A stretch of DNA of 57,841 nucleotides from contig NZ_JAYMFI010000032.1 of the NCBI RefSeq assembly GCF_035830635.1, positions 1 through 57,841 on the forward strand. The letters are read 5' to 3'. Numbering within the stretch: position 1 is the first letter of the stretch; every line of letters starts with the position of its first letter. Under the pieces are notes generated by a model that was not told the DNA's origin, made no database searches, and saw only the letters and a program-made list of their open reading frames with translations. The position numbers and the translations under genes are program-made. Origin of the DNA: Adlercreutzia shanghongiae (GTDB taxonomy: Bacteria; Actinomycetota; Coriobacteriia; Coriobacteriales; Eggerthellaceae). Of the stretch, positions 17,721-25,303 are shown piece after piece.

Positions 17721-17747
17721 ATTATGCACGAAGCCACCATCCGTCAA
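17721..17747 (-). promoter_or_regulatory. argG promoter candidate
   Basis: -35 TTGACG (17742-17747) and -10 CATAAT (17721-17726) on the minus strand are separated by 15 bp, shorter than ideal. The -10 is preceded by TG-type sequence (GTGCATAAT). It lies about 440 nt before argG. Confidence 0.4.
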
Positions 17748-17855
17748 GGGAGAATTCGGAAAATTTTTCGGAAGTGGCGAAATTTAATTGTGCAATGTGC
17801 TGTGCAGCTGCACAAAATATCAGGCTTTCTACCTGGTATTTGCTGAGACCATGAC

Positions 17856-17886
17856 AAAAAAGAGCGCTGCTAAATTGTGCAGCGCC
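17856..17886 (-). terminator. rho-independent terminator after argD
   Basis: On the minus strand a GCGCTGC-(8 nt)-GCAGCGC stem is followed by TCTTTTTTG. It lies about 30 nt beyond the argD stop and closes the argCJBD operon before argG. Confidence 0.88.
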
Positions 17887-17916
17887 CTTTCGGAAAACAA
17901 GGTGGTGTGCGAGTCG

Positions 17917-19152
17917 CTAGAGCAGTCGTTCCAACTTCTGCACAAGCACGTCCACATCGGCCTCGGTGCAGATGAGCGGCGGCAAGAAGCGCAGCGTATG
18001 CGGCCCCGTCGCGTTCAGAACCAGGCCCTCTTCCAGGCCCGCAGCCACAATGTCGGGCGCCGAGGGCGCCTCGTGGGTTAGATCGATGCCGTTCATGAGG
18101 CCGAAACCGCGCACCTCCTGCACATGGGGCAGGCGGGCGAGGCGCTCGCGCATGTAAGCGCCCACCGACTCAATCTGCGCCCCCACGCCCGGAGCGAGCA
18201 GGGTGGACAGCGTCACATGGGCCGCGGCCATGGCGATGTTCGAACCGCCGAACGTGGTGCCGTGGTCGCCCGGGGCGAAGGCCGTCGCGATGGAGGTCTT
18301 GGCCGCGCAGGCGCCAGCCACCACGCCAGAGGCAATGCCCTTGGCCATGGTGACGATATCGGGCAGCACGCCGAAATTCTGGAAGCCAAAGGGCAGGCCC
18401 GTGCGGAAAATGCCACTTTGCACCTCGTCGCAGATCATGAGCGCACCGTGCTCCTCGGTGAGACGACGGATAGCCGCAATGAACTCCTCGGTGCAGGGAT
18501 GCACGCCGCTCTCGCCCTGGATGCACTCGATCATGACCGCGCAGATGCGGCTGCCCTGGGTTTCGAAGAGGCGCTCGAGGGCGTCGACGTCGTTGATGGG
18601 CGTGGAGGTAAAGCCGGCGGGCAGCGGCTGGAAGGCCTCCTGCTTGGCCGGCTGGGCCGTGGCGGCCAAGGTGGCCAAAGTGCGACCGTGGAAGCTCTTG
18701 GCCAGCGTGACGATAAGGCGCGGAGCCAGCTCGCCATCTATGCCGGCGGCCTCGGCGCGGCGACGCGCGTAGAGGCGGGCCAGCTTGATGGCGCACTCGT
18801 TGGCCTCGGCGCCGGAGTTCGCAAAGAAGGTCTTCCACGTTTCGGGACTCGGCTCGTCGGCATAGGCATTCAGCATGTTCGACAGCAGCTGGGCCACTTC
18901 GCCACGATGCTCGATATAGTAGTAGTTGCTCACGTGGATGAGCTTGGCGGCCTGCTCGCTTACGGCCTGCACCACCGAGGGGTGGCAGTGGCCGAGGCTG
19001 CACACACCAATGCCCGAGAGGAAGTCGAGGTACTCCTTGCCGGTATCGTCGATGAGCACCATGCCCTTGCCTTCGACGAACTCCACGGGCTTGCGGGCGA
19101 ATGTGCCCATTACGTATTCGGATTCAAGGGCGGTCTCACGAGCGAGTGTCAT
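17917..19152 (-). CDS. argD: acetylornithine aminotransferase
   Basis: This 411-aa PLP-dependent class III aminotransferase converts N-acetylglutamate semialdehyde to N-acetylornithine. Characteristic elements are LDFLSGIGVCSLGHCHP near the N-terminus, FFANSGAEANECAIKLAR, CDEVQSGIFRTG, and the PLP lysine in TMAKGIASG. It follows argB by 16 nt and ends just before a strong terminator. The start has GGAAAGGAAG upstream. Confidence 0.95.
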   Translation of the reverse strand: MTLARETALESEYVMGTFARKPVEFVEGKGMVLIDDTGKEYLDFLSGIGVCSLGHCHPSVVQAVSEQAAKLIHVSNYYYIEHRGEVAQLLSNMLNAYADEPSPETWKTFFANSGAEANECAIKLARLYARRRAEAAGIDGELAPRLIVTLAKSFHGRTLATLAATAQPAKQEAFQPLPAGFTSTPINDVDALERLFETQGSRICAVMIECIQGESGVHPCTEEFIAAIRRLTEEHGALMICDEVQSGIFRTGLPFGFQNFGVLPDIVTMAKGIASGVVAGACAAKTSIATAFAPGDHGTTFGGSNIAMAAAHVTLSTLLAPGVGAQIESVGAYMRERLARLPHVQEVRGFGLMNGIDLTHEAPSAPDIVAAGLEEGLVLNATGPHTLRFLPPLICTEADVDVLVQKLERLL

Positions 19153-19168
19153 GGCGCTTCCTTTCCAA

Positions 19169-20116
19169 CTAGTGGTTCTCGATGAGCTTTGAGGCGAACT
19201 TGCTGACGGGCGACAAGTTCAGGAACTGGGCAGAGGCCAGACCGCCGACCATGGTTCCCATACCGGAATCGGTGAGCATCTCGAGCAGCAGCGCGTGGGG
19301 CACCGTGCCGTTGATGATGTGGGCGCCGTTGACGCCGGCGTCAAGGGCACGCACGCAGCTCGCCAGCTTGGGAATCATGCCCGAGGAGAGCTTGTCGCCG
19401 CGCACCATGGCCTCGGCCTCGCCTAACGACATCTCGGCGATGAGCGACTCGGGGTCGGGATAGTTCTCGTAGAGGCCGTCCACATCGGTGAGGAAGATAA
19501 TTTTGTGAGCGCCGATGGCAGCGGCGATGTGCCCCGCAGCGATGTCGGCGTTCACGTTGTAGCAGCCGCCGTCCTCGCCGATGGCGATGGAGGCGATGAT
19601 GGGGATGTAGTCGTCGGCCACGAGGTCCTCGATGAGCGGGGTGTTGATGCGGGTGATCTTGCCTACCCGACCCAGGCGCGCATCGGCCTGCTCGGCCACG
19701 ATGATGCCGGCGTCGGTTCCGGAGACGCCCACGCCCATGTTGCCGTGGGCGTTCATGGCTTCTACCAGCTGCTGGTTCACCTCGCCGGTGAGCACCATGC
19801 GCACGATGTTCATGGCCTCATCGGTGGTGACGCGCTGGCCGTCGACGAACTCCACCGGGATATCGAACTTCTCGAAAGCACGGTTAATGGCCTTGCCGCC
19901 GCCGTGCACGAGCACCGGGTTCACGCCGAGAATCTTCAAGAGCACGATGTCGGCCATGACCTCGGCGGCCAGCTCCTGGTTCTCCATGGCCGAACCGCCG
20001 TACTTGATGACGATGGTCTTGCCGGTGACCTGCTTGAGCCAGGGCATGGCCTCGTAGAGGATCTCGCCCGTGCGTACCTCGACGCCCTCGGCGCGGGTCT
20101 GGGATGCGTATTTCAT
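19169..20116 (-). CDS. argB: acetylglutamate kinase
   Basis: This 315-aa amino-acid kinase phosphorylates N-acetylglutamate. It has the family's KYGGSAM glycine loop at about residue 39, the VHGGGKAINRAFEK segment and the C-terminal HIINGTVPHALLLEMLTDSGMGTMV. Start ATG 20116 overlaps the argJ stop by ATGA, implying coupled translation; a longer frame upstream is argJ read out of frame. Confidence 0.96.
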   Translation of the reverse strand: MKYASQTRAEGVEVRTGEILYEAMPWLKQVTGKTIVIKYGGSAMENQELAAEVMADIVLLKILGVNPVLVHGGGKAINRAFEKFDIPVEFVDGQRVTTDEAMNIVRMVLTGEVNQQLVEAMNAHGNMGVGVSGTDAGIIVAEQADARLGRVGKITRINTPLIEDLVADDYIPIIASIAIGEDGGCYNVNADIAAGHIAAAIGAHKIIFLTDVDGLYENYPDPESLIAEMSLGEAEAMVRGDKLSSGMIPKLASCVRALDAGVNGAHIINGTVPHALLLEMLTDSGMGTMVGGLASAQFLNLSPVSKFASKLIENH

Positions 20117-21408
20117 GAGCGGTAGTCTCCGTTGATCGTAACGTAGTCGTGGGAGAAGTCGCAGGTCCACATGGTGGCCGACTCCTCGCCCGCGTGCAGG
20201 TCGGCCTCGATGGCCACTTCCGGCGCCTCGAAGCGACGCAGCGCCTCCTCTTCGTCGAAATCGACCACGAGCCCGGCACGGCACACAGGCAGGCCCAGTA
20301 TATCGATATCGACGTCTTCCTGATTGAAGCGGGCGCCAGAGCGTCCGAGGGCGGCAGCGACGCGACCCCAATTGGCGTCGTGGCCGTAGACCGCCGTCTT
20401 CACGAGCGGCGAGTTGGCCACGGTGCGGGCCGCGGCATCGGCGTCTTCGGCCGTGGCAGCCCCGCGCACCGTGACGGTGATGAGGCGCGTGGCCCCTTCC
20501 CCGTCGGCGGCCATGGCGCGGGCCAGCGTGGTGCACAGGCAATCGAGAGCCTCGCAGAAGCGCTCGTAAGCCGGCGTGCCCGGCGCGAAGGCGGGGCCGT
20601 CAGGAGCCGCAGCGCCCGACGCCAAAGCGAAGCAAGTGTCGTTGGTGGAGGTGTCTGAATCCACCGTCACCTTGTTGAAGCTCCTGTTCACCGCAGCCAC
20701 CAGCGCCGCGGAAAGGTCGGGGGCCAAAAGCGGCGCGTCGGTGGTGATGACGGCGATCATGGTGGCCATGTTCGGCATGATCATGCCGGCGCCCTTGGCC
20801 ATGCCGCTCACGGTGAAGGTGGCACCCGGATAGCCGATGTCGTCGCCGGCAAAGCTCACCGCGCCGTGCTTGGGGCGCGTATCCGTAGTCATGATGGCCC
20901 GTGCCGCCGAGACGCCCTGATCGGCGCGCTCCTGAGAAGAGTCGGCGGTGGCCATGGCCGCCAGAGCCGCGGGCACGCCTGCGGCAAAGGGCTCGAGGCG
21001 CAAATGCTGGCCGATGACGCCCGTAGAGGCCACGAGCACCTCGTCAGCCGGGCAGCCCACAGCCTCGCCGACGAGCTCAGCGGTCTTGCGGGCGTTTTCC
21101 AAACCCACCTCGCCGGTGGCAGCGTTGGCGATGCCGGAGTTGATGACCACGGCTCGGGCACACCCGTAGGCCGGGGCTCCCGTGCCGCTCTCGGCGAGGT
21201 GCTCGCGGGACACGCGCACCGGAGCCGCGCAGAACACATTGGTGGTGAAAGTGGCTGCAGCCGCCGCAGGCTCGTCGGCCACTACCAGCGCCATATCGAG
21301 GCGCTCGGGGTCGGGCCGAAAGCCCGCATGCACACCGATGGCGGAAAAGCCGAGGGCCGAGGCCGGGCTGCCCATCTCGTCGAAGGCGAGGGTCGCGGTG
21401 TCGCTCAT
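20113..21408 (-). CDS. argJ: bifunctional ornithine acetyltransferase/NAGS
   Basis: This 431-aa protein recycles the acetyl group from N-acetylornithine to glutamate. It self-cleaves at a conserved Thr, seen in KGAGMIMPNMATMIAV (cleavage before the Thr of MAT-MIA). Start ATG 21408 has AGAGAGGAA upstream. Presence of argJ implies the cyclic acetyl pathway; whether it is bifunctional cannot be read from sequence. It sits between argC and argB as in the common argCJBD order. Confidence 0.95.
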   Translation of the reverse strand: MSDTATLAFDEMGSPASALGFSAIGVHAGFRPDPERLDMALVVADEPAAAAATFTTNVFCAAPVRVSREHLAESGTGAPAYGCARAVVINSGIANAATGEVGLENARKTAELVGEAVGCPADEVLVASTGVIGQHLRLEPFAAGVPAALAAMATADSSQERADQGVSAARAIMTTDTRPKHGAVSFAGDDIGYPGATFTVSGMAKGAGMIMPNMATMIAVITTDAPLLAPDLSAALVAAVNRSFNKVTVDSDTSTNDTCFALASGAAAPDGPAFAPGTPAYERFCEALDCLCTTLARAMAADGEGATRLITVTVRGAATAEDADAAARTVANSPLVKTAVYGHDANWGRVAAALGRSGARFNQEDVDIDILGLPVCRAGLVVDFDEEEALRRFEAPEVAIEADLHAGEESATMWTCDFSHDYVTINGDYRS

Positions 21409-21502
21409 GGTTCCTCTCTTTCTGAAATCGCGCCTAGGGACTCAAACGGGCGGCAGGCTGGCTCCTTGGTGCCCTTGTCCGCCGCCGCGATGACCTATAT
21501 CG

Positions 21503-22564
21503 CTACACCGGATCGGCGATTTCTTCCAAGCCGGTCGTCTCGGGCATGCCGAAGACGATGTTGGCGCACTGCACGGCCTGACCGGCGGCGCCCTTGCCGA
21601 GGTTGTCGATGGCGCCGGTGGCCACGATCATGCCCGTGGGGTGCGCCGCCACGCCCACCTGGGCGCGCACGGTGCCGGCCACCGAGGCGGTACGAGGCTG
21701 CACGCCGGCGTCCATAACGGACACGAGCGGGCTTTCCGCGTAGAAATCACGATAGATTTCCACGAGCTCCTCGGTGGTGGGGGCTTTCACGCCCGGCGCC
21801 GGGGGCAGCGTCACCGTGGAGAGCAGGCCGCGGTTCAAGGGAGCCAGGTGGGGCGTGAACACGAGGCGGCCCTCAAGCCCCAAGATCTGCTCGATTTCGG
21901 GAGTGTGACGGTGGGTGCCCACGCCATAGGCCTCGAGGTTCTCGTTGGCGAAGCAGTAATGGGTGCGCTCCGTGGCCTTCTTGCCCGCGCCGGTCACGCC
22001 GGAGATGGCGTCGGCCACCACAGGAGCGGCGGCATCCACGAGCCCCGCGCGGATAGCAGGTGCAGCAGCGAGGGAGGTGGCCGTCGGATAGCAGCCCGCG
22101 CAGCCCACGAGCACGGCCTCGCCCGCCGCGCGGCGGGCGGCCGCGGCAGCCAGCTCGTCGCCGGTGAGCTCGGGCAGCCCGAAGGCGGCCTGAGCCAGAA
22201 GATCGGTGGCGGTATGGGGCGCGTACCACTGCTCGTAAACGGCCGGATCTTTCAGGCGGAAATCGGCGGAGAGGTCAATCACGGTGACGCCCGCCTCGAT
22301 GAGCGCGGGAGCCAGCCCCATGGCCGCCTTGTGGGGCACCGCCAGAAACACTACGTCGAAGGCGGCGAAATCGGTATCCTCGTGAGTGGAGAAAGCGAGG
22401 TCGGTCACCCCCGTGAAAGCCGGATAGGCCTTAGCGATGGGCGTTCCCGCAAGGGCGTCAGACGTAGCCGCTGCCAAATCGAACTTGGGATGGCGCGAAA
22501 GCAGGCGAACCAGCTCGATGCCGGCGAATCCGGCTGCTCCCACAACTCCTGCGCGGTAGGTCAT
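21503..22564 (-). CDS. argC: N-acetyl-gamma-glutamyl-phosphate reductase
   Basis: This 353-aa NADPH-dependent reductase has the N-terminal dinucleotide-binding motif GVVGAAGFAGIEL and the catalytic Cys motif VGCAGCYPTATSLA (about residues 148-161). The start ATG 22564 gives the standard length; the open frame continues upstream but the extra sequence is not protein-like. It is the first gene of argCJBD. A TATGAT hexamer at 22682-22687 (minus) is a possible -10 without a good -35. Confidence 0.95.
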   Translation of the reverse strand: MTYRAGVVGAAGFAGIELVRLLSRHPKFDLAAATSDALAGTPIAKAYPAFTGVTDLAFSTHEDTDFAAFDVVFLAVPHKAAMGLAPALIEAGVTVIDLSADFRLKDPAVYEQWYAPHTATDLLAQAAFGLPELTGDELAAAAARRAAGEAVLVGCAGCYPTATSLAAAPAIRAGLVDAAAPVVADAISGVTGAGKKATERTHYCFANENLEAYGVGTHRHTPEIEQILGLEGRLVFTPHLAPLNRGLLSTVTLPPAPGVKAPTTEELVEIYRDFYAESPLVSVMDAGVQPRTASVAGTVRAQVGVAAHPTGMIVATGAIDNLGKGAAGQAVQCANIVFGMPETTGLEEIADPV

Positions 22565-23062
22565 AGTCAACCCCGTTTCTCTTCGAACGCAGGCCACGTT
22601 CGGCCTTGCGTCGCGCTCGACTCCGCAGCCGCGCGCTTTCGTTGAGCACTTGCACAAAGACATCATCTCTGTGCGCCTTCCATCATACCCCCTTTGGAAA
22701 TAGGTGCAGCGCGCTCGCGCAACAAATCGCGCTCTTTTTGGCAATTTTTTTCGTTTCGAGGCGCACTCCCGGCAAGACGATGACGTTTTTGGTGCCCCCG
22801 CGCGGGGGCAAACCGCGAAATTGGCCATTTCTCGCAGCCTTTCCGCACTCCCCCTGCGCCCCGAAACGAAAGAAATTGCCATCCCGAGCATCAAAAGGTG
22901 TCGCGCAGCCCTTGGCCGAGTCCATCTCGCCGTTCACCTCGTCGCTCGTCCCAGCACCCCTTACCCTGTTTGTGACAACTTGGAGCAGCTTGGCTCCCCT
23001 TCCCTGTTCTTCGGCGCCCTTCCGTTAGACTGAAACGCACATCTTTTGGAAAGGAGCTCGCA
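22565..23062. other. argC-fkbp divergent intergenic region
   Basis: This 498-bp region contains no convincing gene. It holds the argC leader, a 141-bp inverted-repeat element (separate entry) and the promoter area of the downstream FKBP gene, where TAGACT at 23025-23030 is a weak -10 candidate. Frames that cross it read through the inverted repeats and are not conserved-looking. Confidence 0.5.
22740..22880. repeat. 141-bp element with 26-bp imperfect inverted ends
   Basis: The left end (22740-22765, GGCAATTTTTTTCGTTTCGA...) matches the reverse complement of the right end (22855-22880) at 24 of 26 positions. Inside is an 18-bp palindrome TGCCCCCGCGCGGGGGCA at 22793-22810. No transposase or open frame of interest is inside. 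It could be a MITE-like element or a long structured RNA. Confidence 0.85.
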
Positions 23063-23491
23063 ATGAGCAACAAAGGCAAGAAGGTCAAGGTGCACTACAC
23101 CGGCACGCTGGACGACGGCACCAAGTTCGATTCGTCCGTGGATCGCGGTGAGCCCATCGAGTTCGTCTGCATGGCCGGCCAGATGATCCCCGGCTTCGAC
23201 GCCGCCGTGGAGGACATGGCCGTGGGCGAGAAGAAGACCGTGCACATCCCCGCCGCCGAGGCCTATGGCGAGCGCAGCGACGAGATGGTGCAGAAGGTGC
23301 CCGTGGACCAGATTCCCAACGGCGACCAGCTGCCCGTCGGCCAGACCGTGTACATGATGGGCCCGGGCGGCCAGCCCTTCCCCGTGTTCGTGGAGTCCAT
23401 CGAGGACGGCATCGTCACCTTCGACATGAACCACGAGTTGGCGGGCAAGGACCTGAACTTCGACATCGAGCTCGTCGAGGTCGAGGACTAG
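23063..23491 (+). CDS. FKBP-type peptidyl-prolyl isomerase, SlyD-like
   Basis: This 142-aa protein has the FKBP fold halves VKVHYTGTLDDGTKFDSS and the C-terminal VTFDMNHELAGKDLNFDIELVEV. Between them lies an insert-in-flap domain (residues about 70-120) as in SlyD-type chaperone-isomerases. It lacks the His/Cys-rich nickel tail of E. coli SlyD. It is preceded by GGAAAGGAG and followed by a strong terminator, so it is monocistronic. It probably acts in cytoplasmic folding. Confidence 0.93.
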   Translation: MSNKGKKVKVHYTGTLDDGTKFDSSVDRGEPIEFVCMAGQMIPGFDAAVEDMAVGEKKTVHIPAAEAYGERSDEMVQKVPVDQIPNGDQLPVGQTVYMMGPGGQPFPVFVESIEDGIVTFDMNHELAGKDLNFDIELVEVED

Positions 23492-23534
23492 CGCAGCCGT
23501 CCTGCCGGCCTTTCGTCCCATCGGCTCGTCTTAT

Positions 23535-23568
23535 AAAGCGACCCCGCAGAATTGAGCGGGGTCGCTTT
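23535..23568 (+). terminator. rho-independent terminator
   Basis: A 13-bp perfect stem AAAGCGACCCCGC/GCGGGGTCGCTTT with an 8-nt loop lies 44 nt after the FKBP stop. The A and T flanks make it usable in both directions. Confidence 0.88.
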
Positions 23569-23645
23569 GCGTTCGGGGAAAACCGAGGTCTGTCCTAGAT
23601 GGGAAATGGGGCAGCCGGCAAGGCTCCTAAACTGCTTTCGCGCGC

Positions 23646-23927
23646 TTAGGCAAGAGCTTCGGACAGGGGAGCTTCGAACGCTTCAGAGGCGACGGGCTTC
23701 GCCTCGGTTTTCTTCGGGAAGAGGCCCTTGAACGCAGAGGGAAGGGCGGCCCACACGCCGGGCTGGGGCACGGCGTCGGCCTCGATAAGGGAGGTCACGG
23801 CGCTGGAGGCCGTCTTCGCGCTGATGCCCATGTTCGCGAAGCGCTGCTCAAGCTTGGCGCAGTAGGCGGCATCGGCGGAATCGAGCGTGGAGATAGCGGC
23901 GGTGGCACTCTCTTTGAACAGTTTCAT
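23646..23927 (-). CDS. small hypothetical protein
   Basis: This 93-aa protein is alanine- and serine-rich, helical, and has no membrane segment or known motif. Start ATG 23927 is preceded by GAGAGGAG with 6-nt spacing, a strong sign that it is real. It lies downstream of the PucR-type regulator gene on the same strand, with a 22-bp palindrome between them, so it may be a target of that regulator. Function unknown. Confidence 0.6.
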   Translation of the reverse strand: MKLFKESATAAISTLDSADAAYCAKLEQRFANMGISAKTASSAVTSLIEADAVPQPGVWAALPSAFKGLFPKKTEAKPVASEAFEAPLSEALA

Positions 23928-24033
23928 GATGGCTCCTCTCAGCACGATTGTGCGTTGTTCGCTTTCGACACCGTGCAGTTTAGAGGGGCAAATTCGTCAG
24001 GGTTTTGGTCGCTGCTCTGAAACCGAGCGCATT

Positions 24034-24055
24034 CGTTTGTGCAATTGCACAAACG
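24034..24055. promoter_or_regulatory. 22-bp perfect palindrome (operator candidate)
   Basis: The core TTGTGCAATTGCACAA is extended by CGT/ACG on the outside, giving 22 bp of perfect dyad symmetry. It lies about 107 bp upstream of the small gene at 23646-23927 and 91 bp beyond the PucR gene. A perfect palindrome without a U-run suggests a dimeric regulator site rather than a terminator. Confidence 0.65.
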
Positions 24056-24145
24056 ATGCTGGAGCCGCCTCGAAAGGCGAAAGCCAGCTTGCGCAGGCGC
24101 CGCATGCCCGCAGACAGCCGCCTGGAGCATGGAGCTGCCGCCGAT

Positions 24146-25294
24146 TTAGGGCAGATACACTAGCGTGAGCAGCGCCGCCAGCTCGCGATCGGAGGCGCTT
24201 TCCATGGCAAGGACGTCCTTGATCTTCTTCAGGCGATAGCGCACGGTGTTGGGGTGCTGGAACAGGACATCGGCCGTGGCGCGCACCTCGCCGTAGTTGG
24301 CGGCGAAGGCCTCGGCGGTTCGGGCCAGCTCGGCGTCGTTTTCCGCATCGTAGTCGAACAGAAGCGAGCGCAGCAGGTCGGCCGAGCGCGCATAGAGGCG
24401 GTCGCTGCGCGCGGCGGCGCGGAAGGCGTCGAAACGCAGCGTGGTCCAGCGCACCGTTTCGCGCCCCTCTTTCAGGGCCGTCGTCAAAGCGGCCATGGCC
24501 TGGCGCACGGCAAGGTCGCCCTCCCCCAGACTCACCTCCTGACTGATGCCGCACACGAGCGGGCCGGCCGTGGCGACGCACTTCTCCAAATCGGCATCAG
24601 AGATGGCGATGGCCTTCAGCGGGGGCCTCTTGAAGGACACAAACCCCAGCAGCGTCCCGCGATAGCGGCACACGAAGGTGCGTTCCACATCGTCCCAGCG
24701 TTCGCCGTAGCTCGTCAGCACCCCCTCCAGCACCCGCTGCAGCGCCCGCAGCGACGCATCGTCGTCGGTCACGGCGCGCACGGCCATGCACTGGATGGTG
24801 GCGCCGGTCACGCCGGCGATGGTGAAGAACGTGGCGCGCACCGCCTGCTCGTCGGAGGAGGCGAGGATGGAGTCGATAAGGCTCGTGCGCTCCCATTCCG
24901 CAGCGTCGTCGTCCAAGGCGTTCATGAGGTCGGCGATGACGCGCTCCATGTAGCGGCCCTCGTAGAAGAGCACCGGCACGCCCCGGGCCGCCGAGGCCGC
25001 GGCCACGCGCTCGCCAACGGCCTTCAGCACCACCGGCTTCACGGCGATGGCCGCCACGTCGCGCTCGATGAGCTCGAGGAGCGCCTGCTCGGCCAGATCG
25101 GGGTGCATAGCGGCGAAGCCGAGCGTGGTGAAGATGAACTCGCCGGCGGAGAACAAATCGTAGTGGCCCGTGAAGGGCTCGTGGTCGAGGGTGCCCACGC
25201 CCGTGACCTCGCGCGCCGCCGCTCCTTCGCAGGGAGCTGCGAGCCAGATGCTGTCGAAGGCCCTCATGTTCATAACATCGCCGACGGTGATCAT
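24146..25294 (-). CDS. PucR-family transcriptional regulator
   Basis: This 382-aa protein has an N-terminal PucR domain (MITVGDVMNMRAF... to about residue 125) and a C-terminal helix-turn-helix of the PucR/CdaR type. The latter reads RATADVLFQHPNTVRYRLKKI, about residues 330-350. Members regulate purine, sugar-acid or amino-acid catabolism; the effector here cannot be read. It begins 9 nt after the U32 gene stop, so it is cotranscribed with it, an unusual pairing. Confidence 0.85.
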   Translation of the reverse strand: MITVGDVMNMRAFDSIWLAAPCEGAAAREVTGVGTLDHEPFTGHYDLFSAGEFIFTTLGFAAMHPDLAEQALLELIERDVAAIAVKPVVLKAVGERVAAASAARGVPVLFYEGRYMERVIADLMNALDDDAAEWERTSLIDSILASSDEQAVRATFFTIAGVTGATIQCMAVRAVTDDDASLRALQRVLEGVLTSYGERWDDVERTFVCRYRGTLLGFVSFKRPPLKAIAISDADLEKCVATAGPLVCGISQEVSLGEGDLAVRQAMAALTTALKEGRETVRWTTLRFDAFRAAARSDRLYARSADLLRSLLFDYDAENDAELARTAEAFAANYGEVRATADVLFQHPNTVRYRLKKIKDVLAMESASDRELAALLTLVYLP

Positions 25295-25303
25295 GGTGTT
25301 CCC

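Larger units (their letters stand above)
17280..17916. other. 637-bp argG upstream region with structured leader
   Basis: No recognisable gene is present; in particular there is no argF or argR. On the minus strand a candidate promoter is TTGACG (17742-17747), a 15-bp spacer and CATAAT-like -10 (17721-17726). It would give a leader of about 430 nt. The leader contains GGCAGCAGC...GCTGCTGCC complementary arms (about 17555-17625), a CGTCGATCGACG palindrome, repeated GTCGGCGTCG, and a U-tailed hairpin (separate entry). A 44-codon frame overlaps the argG start by ATGA but has no clear ribosome-binding site. No T-box sequence was found. A TTGTGCA/TGCACAA inverted pair with a 14-bp gap lies at 17788-17815. 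Confidence 0.5.

Noticed and set aside
17280..17780. T-box riboswitch upstream of argG
   Set aside because: The conserved TGGNACCGCG T-box sequence and stem I features are absent.
22793..22810. 18-bp GC palindrome as a terminator
   Set aside because: No U-run follows on either strand; treated as part of the inverted-repeat element.
22683..22937. 84-codon frame upstream of argC
   Set aside because: It lies inside the 141-bp inverted-repeat element and its sequence reflects the repeats read twice; no start signals.
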